Positions 36,411-51,400 of a DNA stretch of 64,000 nt are shown here, in pieces. Positions within the stretch are counted from its first letter, which is position 1; every line of letters begins with the position of its first letter. Position numbers and translations under genes: made by a program. A model generated the notes under the pieces. The model saw only the letters and a list, made by a program, of their open reading frames with translations. It did no database searches and was not told the origin of the DNA. Source of the DNA: Cyclobacterium sp. SYSU L10401 (lineage in GTDB: Bacteria > Bacteroidota > Bacteroidia > Cytophagales > Cyclobacteriaceae); NCBI RefSeq assembly GCF_010993705.1, contig NZ_WOFO01000004.1, forward strand, positions 186,001 to 250,000, in the 5' to 3' direction.

Positions 36411-39400
36411 GGACTCTCCTCCGCCTCTTCTGCCTCCAGGTCAGCCAGTTCATTCCAAACCGATATTGAAATGGTTTCAGTAAGTAGTGGTATACCAAAT
36501 TTACTGATGCGCACCTCCACTTCATAGTCTCCTGCCTCTGCAAATGTATGCTTAGGATTCTTTTCCTTGGAAACATTGCCATCTCCGAAGTTCCAATAGT
36601 AACTGAGTTCAGGGTCGGCTGTTCCCAGTAAATCTCCGGAGAAACTTACCAATAAAGGACCTTCTCCTTCCATGGGGCTGGCTACCAGCATTGGTGTGCT
36701 GACTGCTTTTACCCTGGCTCCGGCAGAACTGAATCCTTCAATGGCCAAACCGGAAAGCGTTGGTCTGTTGGCAGAGACTGGGAAATCAAGATTCAATTCC
36801 CCATCGCTTACCACTATGTTCTCAAAGGTAAGTTTAACAGGATTGTTTTCTGATTCAAGGAACAAGTCCAGGTCATCTTTCACCAATTCACCCTCGATCA
36901 GGATATCAAACACCCTGTTACCGGCACCACCTTCAAAGAACAGCTCATTGTGGTAGGTACTTACGGTGTATGTACCATTCGGCACCGAAACAGCCAGGCT
37001 CAACGGCAGCAGCCCATCATCAGAACCTCTCTCAGACTGATAAAGCGGTTCTTCGCTGGCAGCTGTATTGGTAAACGTATGGTCCGAATCGTAGTATTCC
37101 GGAAGATTAATATCTCCTTTAAAGGTCTTTCCTTCGAAACTTACATCATCCGCACTTCCTGTATTCAGGTAGAGGGTAAAATCCGGATCATTCTGCTGAC
37201 CAATAATCTCAAAGGCTGACAATTTAGGCTGATCTGCTCCTCCCAGTGAGGACAATGAGGTGAAGTTCATGTTCAACTCTCCATCGGTCACTTCTACTTC
37301 AAAGGTTTCTATCAATAAGGTCTCCGGTCCTACCTCCGCATTGATGTCCAGGTCATCCAGTACCAGCTCTCCTTCAAGGGTCACATCAAAGGCCCTGTTG
37401 CGCGTTCCTTCGGGTCCTCCTCCGGTAGCTCCCCAGTAGATCTCTGCAAAGTGCAGGGTCACCTGGTAAGTACCATTCGGTACAGGTACTGCATAATCAA
37501 ATACCTTCGGCGGAGAACTTCGCTCTGACTGGTACAAGGCAGGTACTTCCGCATTGCTGTTGGTGTAAGCCTTACCTTCAATGAAGTAGGTGTCGGCCAC
37601 AAAATCCCTGCCTTCATGGCTCAAGGCCGGACCTCCGGCATTTACACGGAGTTCGAACGATGGGTCATCCGGGATGACTACAGGCTCCTCTACTTCTATT
37701 TCAAGGACTGCCGTATCTGTAATTCCCGCCTCATCGGTTACCGTCAGGCTCACTTCAAAGGTGCCGGCACTGGTAAAGGTATGGACCGGATTGGCTGCTG
37801 TGGAGGTATCTCCCGTGCCGAAGTCCCAGAGGTAGCTGACAGCACCTTCAGCATCACTGCTGTCATCACCTGTAAAGTTCACCGTCAGCGGAGAGACTCC
37901 GGAACTTGCCGAAGCCGTGGCAATGGCCACCGGAGCTTCGTTTTCCTGCTCACCTACGATTTCAAAAGCTGACAACTTAGGTTGATTTGATCCGCCCACT
38001 GAGGACAGGGAAGAGAAGTTCATGTTTAACTCCCCGTCTGTTACCTCCACTTCAAAGGTTTTCGTTAATGGAGTCTGTGGTCCTACCTCCTCGTTGATAT
38101 TGAGGTTATCCAATACCAGCACTCCTTCAAGGTTTACATCGAATACCCGCTTACCGGCACTTTGATCTGTTCCTCCATTGGCTCCCCAGTAGATCTCTGC
38201 AAAGTGCAGGGTCACCTGGTAAGTACCATCCGGTACAGGTACTGCGTAATCAAACACCTGCGGGGAAGAGCTTCGCTCTGTCTGGTACAAGGCAGGTACT
38301 TCCGCATTGCTATTGGTGTAGGATTTGCCATCGATGAAATAAATATCGGCTTCAAAATCCCTTCCTTCATGACTCAATGCAGGCCCTCCGGCATTTACCC
38401 TTAGCTCGAACGATGGGTCATCCGGGATGACTACAGGCTCCTCTACTTCTATTTCAAGGACTGCCGTATCTGTCATTCCCGCCTCATCGGTTACCGTCAG
38501 GCTCACTTCAAAGGTGCCGGCACTGGTAAAGGTATAGACCGGATTGGCTGCTGTGGAGGTATCTCCCGTGCCAAAGTCCCAGAGGTAGCTGACAGCACCT
38601 TCAGCATCACTGCTGTCATCACCTGTAAAGTTCACCGTCAGCGGAGAGACTCCGGAACTTGCCGAAGCCGTGGCAACGGCCACCGGAGCTTCGTTCTCCT
38701 GCTCTCCTACGATTTCAAAAGCTGACAACTTAGGTTGATTTGATCCGCCCACTGAGGACAGGGAAGAGAAGTTCATGTTTAACTCCCCGTCTGTTACCTC
38801 CACTTCAAAGGTTTTCGTTAAGGGAGTCTGGGGTCCTACCTCCTCGTTGATATTGAGGTTATCCAATACCAGCACTCCTTCAAGGTTTACATCGAATACC
38901 CGCTTACCGGCACTTTGATCTGCTCCTCCATTGGCACCCCAGTAGATCTCTGCAAAGTGCAGGGTCACCTGGTAAGTACCATCCGGTACAGGTACTGCAT
39001 AATCAAACACCTGCGGGGAAGAGCTTCGCTCTGTCTGGTACAAGGCAGGTACTTCCGCATTGCTATTGGTGTAGGATTTGCCATCGATGAAATACGTATC
39101 GGCTTCAAAATCCCTTCCTTCATGACTCATTGCAGGCCCTCCGGCATTTACCCTTAGCTCGAACGATGGGTCATCCGGGACGCCAACCACTGAACCAACT
39201 GTTATTTGTATGTCATCAGTATCTTCCAACCCGAATGCATCTGTCACTTTCAGGCTTACCAGATAGGTACCTTCCTGATTGAACGTAAAGGTTGGATTGG
39301 GCTGTGTAGAGGTAAATCCATTACCAAAATCCCATTGGTAACTAACCGGTCCCTCGGCATCACTGCTTCCATCTCCTGTAAAGTTTACCGTCAGAGGCAA

Positions 39401-42400
39401 ACTTCCTGAAGTTACATTGGCGCTTGCCACAGCAACCGGTGCCTGATTGGCAATTACGGTAATACTCAGTGTGGCCGTATTCGTTTCGCCCGCATCATCG
39501 CTTACCGTTAGGGTCACTTCATAATCACCAGCAGACTCAAAGGTGTAAGTCGGGTTGGCTTCAGTTGAGGTGATTCCCGTTCCAAAGTCCCATTCATAAC
39601 TCACTTCGCCTTCTGCATCACTGCTATTCTCTCCGGTAAAGTTAACCTCCAATGGCGCAGCACCAGAGTTCACATCTGCTTCTGCTACAGCTACAGGAGC
39701 CTCATTGGCTGTCACTACTATGTTCAGTGTGGCCGTATGGGTAGCACCCAACTCATCGGTTACCGTCAGCGTTACTTCGTAATCTCCTGCTGACTCGAAA
39801 GTATAAGTCGGATTGGCTTCGGTAGAGGTAATTCCCGTTCCAAAGTCCCATTCATAACTTACATCTCCTTCCGCATCGCTGCTGCTTTCTCCGGTAAAGT
39901 TGACCGTCAATGGCGCAAAACCTTCAGTCACATCTGCTTCTGCTACAGCTACTGGAGGCTCATTGGCCGCAACAGCGATATCCAGCGTGGAAGTGTTGGT
40001 GCTTCCCAATTCATCGGTAACCGTTAGCGTCACTTCGTAATCACCAGCAGACTCAAAGGTGTAAGTCGGGTTGGCTTCAGTAGAGGTGATTCCCGTTCCA
40101 AAGTCCCATTCATAACTTACATCGCCTTCTGCATCGCTGCTGTTTTCTCCGGTAAAGTTGACCGTCAATGGCGCAAAACCTGAGCTCACATCTGCTTCTG
40201 CTACAGCTAAAGGAGGCTCATTGGCCGCAACAGCGATATCCAGCGTGGAAGTGTTGGTGCTTCCCAATTCATCGGTAACCGTCAGCGTCACTTCGTAATC
40301 TCCTGCTGACTCGAAAGTAGAAGTCGGATTGGCTTCGGTAGAGGTGATTCCCGTTCCAAAGTCCCATTCATAACTTACATCTCCTTCTGCATCGCTGCTG
40401 TTTTCTCCGGTAAAGTTGACCGTCAATGGTGCAAAACCTGAGCTCACATCTGCTTCTGCTACAGCTACTGGAGGCTCGTTGGCCGAGGTAGCACCTTCTA
40501 TGGCAATACCAGAAATACTTGGTCGGTTGGCACTTGGATCCAATGTGATCTCCAATAAGCCATCCGTGACTTCAATATCCGGGAAAGTCAATTTTACCGG
40601 CTCATTTCCAGATTCCAGGAAGAGGTCCAGGTCATCTTTCACCAGCTGGCCTTCCATCAGGATATCAAATACCCTGCTTCCGGCGCTACCGCTTACTACT
40701 TTACCAAAATACAATTCATTATGGTACGTGCTGACGGAATAGGTACCGTTTGGAACTGCTACACTCAAGGTCAATGGTGCCAGGTTGGCTCCGGATCCTC
40801 TTTCTGTTTGGAACAGGGCATCTGTACTTGCCGCTACATTGGTGTAAGTATGATCTGTATCATAATAGATTGGGAGGTTTACATCCCCAACAAAGGTTTT
40901 ACCTTCATAGCTTACATCTTCCGTTCCACCTGTATTCAGGTACAAGGAGAAGTCGGGAACAACCGGCTCTTCAGCAATACTTATTATTTCAAATGCTGCC
41001 AATTTGGGTTGATCTGTTCCACCGTCTTCAGAAAGGGCAGAGAAATCCATGTTCAATTCCCCGTCGGTCACCTCTACTTCATAAGTTCGTGTAGTGGGTG
41101 TCTGAGGTCCTACTTCCGCATTGATATCGAAATTATCCAGCAACAGCTCTCCTTCGATGCTTACGTCAAAGACCCGCTGGCCAGCCGTTCCACTTCCACC
41201 GCCACCGGTAGCACCATGAAAGATCTCTGCAAAATGCAGGATGACTTCATAGGTTCCATTGGCTACCGGTACATTATAACCAAATACTTTTGGTGTAGAG
41301 CTACGCTCGGTCTGGTACAAGGCGGGTACGGAAGCACTGGTATTGGAATAAGTTTTTCCACCCTCAAAATAATTGTCAGCTTCAAACACATTTCCTTCAA
41401 AGGTCAGTTCCGGACCACCTGCGTTCACCCTGATTTCCAGGGATGGCTGCTGGCCGGGATCATTAACGACCACCTGAATCTGTTGTACATCTTCATTTCC
41501 ACTTCCATCTGTAACCGTCAGGGTTACATCGTATGTTCCCGGTTCTGTAAAGGTGTAGTCAGGATTTGCTTCGGTAGAAGTGTCTCCATTTCCAAAATCC
41601 CACAAGTAAGTCACATCACCCTGGTCATCACTGCTATCATCCCCACTAAAAGCCACGGTGAGTGGTGCATCTCCTGTGGTTACACTGGCATCAGGTACAG
41701 CTACAGGAGGTAAATTTTCCTGCACTTCGATCTGAAGGGTAGCCTCATCTGTTGCTCCGTTATCATCGGTGATAGTCAGTGTTACCGTATAACTTCCCGG
41801 CGCAGTAAAGGTATGTGCAGGACTAACCGTTGTGGCTGTGTTGTCATCATCAAAATCCCAGAGGTATTCCACTATATTGGTATTGGATTCGGATTGGGTA
41901 CCATCAAACTGTACTGTCAATGGTGCCAGCCCTTGCTGAACATCAGCATCAGCTACCGCAAGTGGTCCTTCCAGATCCACCACCTCAATCAATTGTGTGG
42001 CCGAACTTTCCAGTCCACGGTCATCGGTCAGGGTAAGTTCTACAGTAAATTCTCCAATGCTGTTAAACACATGCGTTGGATTGGGATCTTCAGAACCGTT
42101 TCCATCTCCAAAGTCCCAGGCATAGCTTACAATCTCGCCTTCGTCGGTAGAATTCTCACTGCTGAACGCCACCGTTAGGGGCACCCTGCCTTCTGTTACA
42201 TCCGCATCCAATACTACCACAGGTGCCTTGTTGATGATCAAATTCATTTCAGCATCTGCGGTAAGGCCATTCAGGTCTGTTGCCGTGATTACCAGATTGT
42301 AATTATTTTCTTCGTCATCCGGTACTGTTCCTGACAATACTCCCTGGGAATTGATGGTCAACCAGCCTGGGGCTGCTGCTCCACCAGAAAGTGCTACAGC

Positions 42401-45400
42401 ATATTCCAGTTTGTTTCCAGGGTAGCCTTTATCAAAAGAACCTGAAAGATCTGTGCTGAAGGAATCTCCAATATCTACCAGATAATCCTCAATGGCTTCC
42501 GCTGTGGGTTCAGCTTCAGGCCTGATGTTGATAAAGTAGAAGGTATTGTCATTCCAGTCGCAATTGGCAGAACCTGCCCCGCAACCATTCTGCACAAAAT
42601 CCTGAAGGACGATGTATTCATTCGGTATGATGTTACCATCACTGTCAATCGCCTTGTAAATTCTCAGCCCCAGTAAATCCGGCCGATCACCATTGATGTT
42701 ATTGCCTCCACTGGAGAGGTAACCGGCAACCGAAATACGGAAGGCCTGATTGATACTATTGGCTACATCAAAGTTTATGGTTTCGTTATCACCTGCTTTT
42801 GGCAGTAAGGTTTGGTACCAGTCAGCCTGATGGCTAAAGCTCATGCCACCAACTGTACCGGTCCCGTTTACTTCTACCAAACGGGATCCATTACTGGAAG
42901 GTCCTCCGTGAAGGGCAGACAATTGTATGCCAATTACCGGTTTGGTAGGATCTGCCTGTACAAAGTTATCGGACAGAATCATGTCCCCTTCGTAACCTGC
43001 ATCAATATTTGCAGGATCCGGGTAGTTGGAACTTGGCCTGTAAGATATGTTATTTGGCGGATCTATGGTGCCTTCATCATTTACAATGCTCAACATGCTG
43101 GTTTTGAAACCAAAGGAATCAAATACCTGCTGGGCATCGATTTCTTTTCCACCTTCCGGTACCGGTACATATCCACCATGCAGGGTCGCTACAGCCTTGA
43201 TGCCATTGTCAGCATTACTGACAATTTCAATGCTCTCCTTCATCATGGTGGTGTTGTTGCCGTTTACACCAATAAATGTCAGGGACAGGTCTCTTGATTC
43301 TCCTGGCTGAATAACCAAAGGCAAGGTAGTAGACGCTATTCCCTGAGGCACAATATTGTAAATGAAACGGTTTTCATCTGAAATATTGATCTCATCTATC
43401 ACCAATGGCTCGGTTCCGGTATTGTTCAGTCTCATGACGTTGCCATCGTGGAACCTTGCTCCTGTAGAACCGGTATTTTCAATCCTGTAGAAGGTAAAGT
43501 AATCTTCTGCAGGGAAGCCCCTGTCCGTACCCGGTACTTTGGTCATGTTTTCCAGCTCCACCAGGGCACCGGAAGGCTCTTCTATAATAAAGGAATAATT
43601 TCTGGAAGTCACATTGCCATTGCCGTCCTCAGCTTCTATCAATATTTGATAATCCCCGGCTTCACTCAGTTCAATAGCTGACTCATAATCTATGAAAGAT
43701 CCTCCGTCTATGCTGTACTCCAGCCTTACAATTTCTCCACTTTCGCTTTGATCAGCAGCCTCTACAGCGATGGACAAAGGTCCCCTGTAGACACCTTCTT
43801 CTGCTTCAAGTCCATCGAATACGGCACTCAAAGTTGGTGGAAGCGCCGCCGTATTGATCGGTGCGATGCGTATGTAATTCGGCTTGGCATTGACGCCTGC
43901 TGCAGCCAGGCTCAACCTTAGCTTTCCTTCAGTCACCTCAACCAACTCGGTATTTTCAAAGAATACCAGATTCTCAGGATTATTATTTTCCTGGTCGAAG
44001 TCTACCACCCGGACACCATTTACATCCAATGCATGGTAACTGTCCGTGAAATCCGGATCACCCACACTGATGTTTACATTGTACAATCCATTGGGTAGAT
44101 CCACCAGCCAATCCCTCTGCGGATAGGTAGCGGTGGTCCTGTGACCGATGATGGTAAAGGTATTCAGCAAGGGATCTTCATCCGCAGCCGTGTTTCGGTT
44201 TCTACCATTGACACTGGCATCTGCCGGCGTATCGGATCCCGGATTCACCCAACCGAAATTCAGTTGTCCCAAATCGGTAGTCTGTAATCCGTAAGGCGCA
44301 CCCAGGTCATCAATATATCCCTCAGGAGATACTGACACCTGCTCTGGTGTCTGGAAGTTGAACTGATACACATATACGGCTTCCTGGGTGATGTTCACCC
44401 GAAGTTCAAGCACCGCCTCTACATAATTGGAGGCCTCTGCTGTAAGCGTAACCGTATAGTTTCCTATGGCCAGGCCGGCCTTGTCAAAGTTGATTTCAAA
44501 TGGGGTACCCAATTCGAAAGTCTCCGGCAAGGTAAGCCTTGGATCTGAACTGCTAAGGCTAACTTCCCCGGCAGTCAATCCACCATTGGCATTCAGGGTA
44601 ATTTCCTGAGTAATTGGATCACTGTCATTGACTGTACCGTTTAAGCTCAATACTTCCGGATCAAAATTCAAGCGCAAGGTACCATCCTCGAAAGGAATGA
44701 CATTGTCTATGACAAACATGTAATCCTGGTAATCACCGTTAGAAGCATCTTCAAAATTGATCAGGTAACTGTTTTCCACCAGGTTGCCTTCCCTGTCTTT
44801 TACAGGGTAAGTCCTCACCCTTCTTTCAACTCCGTCAGTATTCAAATCATCCTCGGTGTAATTGGTTCTGCCAAATACATTTGATGTTACGTAAACACCA
44901 AACACTGCTCCTTGAGGATCAAAGTTATCTGTTCCCTCAGAGATATCCGGATAGAGGGTCTGGTGCTGTCCAAAGACACCGGACATCACACCTACCTCAT
45001 TCAGGGCAACCGCTTCATCTCTGGTGTACCAGCCAAAAGGTATTCCTTCATTTGGAGAGTACCTGCCCACAGGTATGATATTTACCTGACCAGGACCGGC
45101 TTTCACCCATTGTTGTACCAGCACTTCCTCCCCTTTTAGTACAGGTTGTGTACCATCGGACAGACTGGTCCATCCCACATCAATGCCTATTCCCAATGCA
45201 TCTACCACATCCTGTAGAGGAGGCTCGTTTCCACCTTCATAGCCTGTTTTCTTCAAGGCATGCAGGCCTACTTCAAATACCGGCTGATCCGGATTATCAG
45301 TAGCAATTTCCAATACTGCCTCCTGGTAACCCAGGTTACTGGTATTGAGATCCGGAGCGTAGGTCACATTGTAAGTGACATCCTCTCCGGGCGCAAGTGA

Positions 45401-48400
45401 AATGCTGCCTGAAGGACTCACTTCATCGTACTGATCTGCAAATGGACCGGCTACCGTTACTCCAGTGATGGTCACGCTTTCGTTGCCTTCATTGGTCACG
45501 AGTACAGTCTTGCTCTGGGATTGATCACCAGCCGTATTGTTGGTGGTTTCAAATAGCAGCTCCTCAGGTTCTGCCACCAATTCTGGTTTCAAGCTGGCCG
45601 GAATAGCCGCCCGCAATAAGGTCAGTCTGGGTATACCATTGTTATCCCTGTCGTATTCAGAAATATAAATGTTTCCTGTTTTGGGGTCTTCTACCAAATC
45701 CAAGGGATCATCAAATCCCCGCAAACCGGGAATCTGGTTGTACACCTCACCGATGTTACCATTGTTGTTTGGCTCCATCACGAATATATCATCCTGTCCA
45801 CTGAATCTTACTACCATCAACAGTCCCTGCAGCTTGCCTTCGAAGGCATCACTCTTGTACTCAATCACCCCGTTAGGAGACTTGTTGTTTCCAAAGTCGT
45901 AGGCTGGGGTTCTGTAGTTTGGATCCGGTCCTAATGTAGAAGGATATTTGGCCACATCCCTGTAAGGTTCGGTCTCCTGACCTGGCACACCACTGTATGG
46001 CAAGCCACCATGGTTCAGGATAAATTCTCCCCTGTAAGGGTTGGGGTGGCCATGATAACTGCCTCCCTGGGTTTTGAACAGCCAATCCTTCTGCGTTTCA
46101 CCACCTACAAGGGCGGGTGCATCCGGAATACTGGTCAATCCGTCAATTCTCCTGGCCAGGGAATAATCTTCGGTAGATGGAGAATTCGGCGAATTGTTAT
46201 TGTTGCCGGCAGTTCCATTGGTTGGTACATATAGCCAGCCATTGGAGTGCCAGATCAAATCGTACGCATTTCGGATACCTGTGGCAAAAATGGTCACTGG
46301 CGAATCTGCAGAATAAGGGTTATAGGTAGATCCATCCCCCATCAACAGTCCGTTTGCCGGAGCGGCATTGATTACTGCGATATCATCCGTGGTGTACACA
46401 CTTAGCGGCAGGTTAGCCGGTAATTTATTCAGGTCTACCTTCAGCACTGCGGCTGCAAGTAATCTTTCCGGACGGTTGTTCCATGCCGGATCGGGTGCTC
46501 CTCCTGCCGAATTGCTTCCCTGAGCGATGTACAGCATGCCGCTTTCATCGAAAGTGACGCTATTGGTCAGGTGATCTTTGGTAGATCTTGGCAAATGAAT
46601 GACCAGATCCTGTACGGTGGAAAGATCCGGACCGGACAATCTGGTAAGCTTGCCATCCCAGGCAGGGCCATTCGACAGCGAAGCTGCACTATGGGTTACA
46701 TAAGCGATCAGGTTGTCCGCAGTAGATGCCGGATCAAATGTCAATCCAATGATCAACCTGTCGTCTCCTGCATTGACTCCGGTCTCCGGATGTGGAGAGC
46801 CACTTAGCGCTGGTGTCAATACTTCCAGATTGCTTAAGGTTCCATCTGCTTCTATATCCCATCTGAAGATCTCTCCGTCTCCCTGGAAGTCACCTACGGT
46901 ACTGGCATATAACTTGCCATCAGGACCGATGACCAGGCTGGAGAACCTTTCATTGGTGGTTCCATCTCCCAATTCGGTACCGCCCTGAACAGCCGTAAAG
47001 GCCACTCCTTCCAGATCTCTTACCGGTACGGGCAAATCATCCTCTGATCCGGTTGTAAACCTGGATTCAAAGGTATTGAAGGTCAGCCTGTCGGAAAGGT
47101 CTCCCAGTCGGTTGGCTTCTACACCGGTAATACGGAACACATAAGTGGTGTTTTCCTTCAGCTGGTCTGAAGGCGTCAGGGTAATGGCATCGCCTCCCGC
47201 TGTATCGTTGGAATTGCTAGGCACCATTACCTCTCCATCTTCGGTCAACTCATACAAGTTCACATTTCCGGCGAGGGTAGCCTTGTCCAGCTCGTATCCA
47301 TCCGGTGTGATGACCTCCACGTTGACTTGCAGGTCATTCAGAGATACGTTGTTGGCGTTATTCGCAGGGGTCACATTGGTGAATACCGGAATATCAGAAC
47401 CTGAGGTTTGAACAATTTCCAAGGCATGGATTTTAGTATTAAATCCACCCTCGGCATCGATGGTCAATCTTCCATCCAACACATTCACGGTAACCGTTGC
47501 ACTGGTCATCCTGCTGGGATCACCGTCAGCTCCTGTGGGCACGAAATCACTTACTGCATTCACACCTTCTACATTGATGGTATGTGACGGGATGGTTCCT
47601 TCCTGTCCGTCCACTTCCGGATCACCTACACCTATGGTTACTTCGTAGGTACCATTTGGTACCTCCATTTCCCATATACCCTCGGTATTTACACCGTTTG
47701 TTCCACCTACAGCACCATACTGCATGTGGATTATGGTGTTTTGAAGCAGGCTTACTCCTGGCAAATCCCTGTTTCGGGTATTGTCAGCCAGATTGAGTCC
47801 GGATTGACCATTGGTGGTCAACCAGCCATAAGTCCTGCCTTCTCCACGGTCACCATAAGGAGCACCACTATCCCGGATATATCCTGCCGGAATGTCATCG
47901 ATCGGTCTGGAGAAGTTGATCCTGACCGGATCAAAATCCGTCTCAGGCAATTGGTCTGGCGTGACAGAGAATTCACTAAAGGTGTAATTCACTTCGGCAA
48001 CCTCTTCCCTTCGTTTGCTGGCAAAAATACCGGCAAAAGTAAGGTCATTATGCGCAGGGTTACCATTCAGGTAAACCGCTGGAAGCGCTACTGAACCCAA
48101 TTCAACCTCTGCTCCTCCATTGAGGCTATAGTAACCGGTAAGCAGGTTGTTTTCTACATCAACATACAATCGCAAGGTGACCGCACTGCTATGAATGGCC
48201 GAAACACCGTTTGCCTGTATATTATTCGCAACGTCTGCTGGAGCCAATCCATTGATCTCTCTCAGAATCTCTACTTTTCCACCATTGGCTACAACCAGTT
48301 TTACAAAGTTGTCTTCATTCAATCCAAACCAAATTCCTGCTTGTTCGGAATTATCGGACCCATCACTGTAAGGGTTTAAAATGGTAGTACGAATACTGAA

Positions 48401-51400
48401 ATTACCTTGTCCGTCAGCATCCATTCCTACACCAAGTGTATTGATTTGGGAATTAACCTCGGTACTGGTAGTATTCGTGCTGCCGTTGGTTCTGTAGGCG
48501 ATTCCGTTTGCGGCATTTACCTCCAGATTTCCTCCTGTCAGGTTGAGTCTTCCAGGTTCGTATCCAGGTACATTCGGATAAGCCACCGGTCCATCTATTT
48601 CCAGACGGGCAGAAGGGTTGTCTGCCATGGTAAAGCCGGTACTGCCCAATCCACCTTCGTCTCCGCTAAACTGCAGACTAAATGGTAAGCCAACTTCCAG
48701 CTCATCACAATCCAGCAAACTAATAGGCGAGCATCCTGTGGTTTCTCCATCAAATGGCCTCACATTTCTTGCAATGACCACAATGTCCTGGTAATCAAAT
48801 CCACTGATATGTTCTTCTGTGGCAATGACATAGGCATTGGACTCTCCTGGCAGGGCATATACCCTGATATGGTGAGGAATGGCTCCGCTAAAGGTATTCA
48901 GGGCATCTTCACTGTACAGGAATCGATTTCCGAAGAATGGCCAACGGTTATAGAAGCCAAAGCTGCCCGTTCCGGGATCAAAGGAAGTATCCCCATTGAT
49001 AACCGGATTAAGGGTTTGTCCATTTCCTTCTATGGAATTCTGTGCAGTGAAAAGTTCCTGCGTGGATCCACCGTCCGTACTGTTGTACCAGCCAAAGCCT
49101 ACTATGGGATTGTCATCTTGCGGGCCAAATATGCCCAGTACCTCAATTTCTACCGGTGCATCTGTTGCCCGCTGGAAAAACTGGATATCCAGTTCCTCAC
49201 CCAACAGGTTATTGTAAGACTGTCCGGCAGGCAGGTTGATCACATTGGTAGCCGGATCGGTATCTCCTACATCGATCAGACCCTGTCCCAGCTGGGTATC
49301 CAGAATCCATTGCAGGGAAGGCTCATTGCTTCCTCCGTTACCTGTTTTACCCAATCCACTTAAACTGATCTGAACAGGATCTGCCCCATTCCCGGAAAGG
49401 GTAAGCTGGGCAAATTTTGGTCCGTTAGTAGTGGGGTCAAAGGTTACGGTAAAGGAAGAGGAGTTTTGTGAAGCTACTGAGGTGGGAAGTCCGGAAACAG
49501 CGAATTGATCGCTGTGGGTGCCGGTGATTTCGGCAGTAATTCCCTCCAGAGGGGCATTGCCCAGGTTGGACAACAAGATTTCCTCAGCGTAAACGGACTC
49601 GCCAGTAATGGCATCCCCGCTGACATCCTCCTTGCTCACCGCAATGGATGGAGCAGGTGCAGCCTGGTTACTTGGCTTGAGCAACACAATCTTACTTTCG
49701 GCATAATCCGAAACGTATATATTTCCGGTATTGACATCTTCTATCAGGTCCAGTGGATCACCGAATCCGGTAAATCCAGGAATACCTTCCTTGAAGGTAG
49801 CAATATCTCCGTTGGGACCGTCCGGTACCAGGGCAATGATATCACTGCTTCCACTGTAGCGCACCACCAAAAGGGCTCCGGTCAGGTTGCCATTTTCAGC
49901 ATTGCTGCGGTATTCGATTACGCCATTGGGCGATTTGTTGAATTCAAAATCAAAGGCCGCTCCCCGGTAATTAACATCCGGATCCACGCCATTATAATTA
50001 TCTACATCTTCATCTCCACGGTTCATGACAAACTCTCCGCGGAAAGGATTGGGATGTCCATAATAGCCCAATCCGGAAGAAGGGTTCACCCGGAACAGCC
50101 AATCCCTTTGCACATTATTGTTATTGGCGGCAGGAATGGAAGGGAAATCCGGGTTGGAATGATCGTAGATGCTGCCATCAGGCCTTCTGGTTCCACTGAC
50201 AGAAGCAGGCGAATTGCTACCTCCTGCAGTACCATTGGCAGGTACATATAATTGTCCATTGGAATGCCAAACCAGATCATAGGCATTTCTCACACCCGTA
50301 GCAAACAAGGTCAGCGGTGCGTCCACATAATATGGATTATACATGCCATCCAGAGTTGGGGAGTTGACATCCACATTGTTGATGGCTTCCTGATTTCTGC
50401 TGGTCATGACATCCAGCGGAAGGCTGCCGGGCAATTTGGACAGGTCCAGTTTCAATGTGGCCGCCGAAAGCAGGCTTTCTTCCCTGTTACCCCAGGCACC
50501 GTCAGGTGCACCACCGGCACTGTTACTTCCCTGGTTGAAATACAGCATGTTCGGCTCTCCGGGTCTGAAGGCAATGCTATTGGTGAGGTGATCTCTCAGG
50601 GATCGAGGCAGGTTGGTCACCAGCAATTCCTCATTTTCCAGGTTGGCACCGGTAAGTCTGGAAAGTTTTCCATCCCAGTCTGGAGCATTGCTCAGTCCGG
50701 AAGAGTTATGTGATACATAAGCGATAAGGTTTTCTGCTGTAGCAGCCGGATCAAATTCCAGCCCTACCGCTGTTCTTCCCCCATAGTCATTCTTCCAGCC
50801 GCTCAGGGTTTGTTTTCCGGAAAGTGTTCCATCTGCATTGATGGTCCATCGATGGATATCGCCTCCGAGGGTCAAACCATATAATTTATCATCAGGACCT
50901 ATGGTCAGCGTGGTGTACTTGGCCCCAGAAGCCACAGCACCCTCCTTGGTAAAGGAAACGTTGTCCAGGTCGGTAACCGGCCCTGTGCTTCCCCCTGCAC
51001 CAGTGGTGAAAGAGGAAGTAAAGAATTCAAAGGTTTCGCCGGTCAGGTCTTTTACTCCATCTACTTCAAAAACATAAGTAGTATTGGCTTCCAAAGGCAA
51101 GGACGGTACCAGATTAATGGCATCGCCTCCTCCTGTACCATTTACACTTGCTCCTATTGGCGTATTGCTGCCCTGCTTGAAAAGTTTTACTGTACTGCTG
51201 GTAATGGTACTGTTGTCCAAACTGGTCAGTCCATTCTCATCAGGATTGGGCAGGAACAGGTTGTTGGCAGAAACACTGGTACTGACTGGCACATTGATGG
51301 CACCATCAGCAGGGTTTACTCCCAGAACTTTTGGCGTTTGTACTCCCGACCCATCAGTAGCACTGATCTGTACATAGTTGATCTTGGTATTGAAACCATC

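Noticed and set aside
40721-41713. Open frame of 330 codons on the plus strand inside the giant gene
   Set aside because: It is antisense to well-supported malectin and PKD coding; its Cys/Ile/Tyr-rich translation has no domain and simply mirrors the repeat coding strand.
49505-50251. Open frame of 248 codons on the plus strand inside propeller module 1
   Set aside because: Antisense shadow of the conserved propeller coding; no signal, start context or family resemblance.
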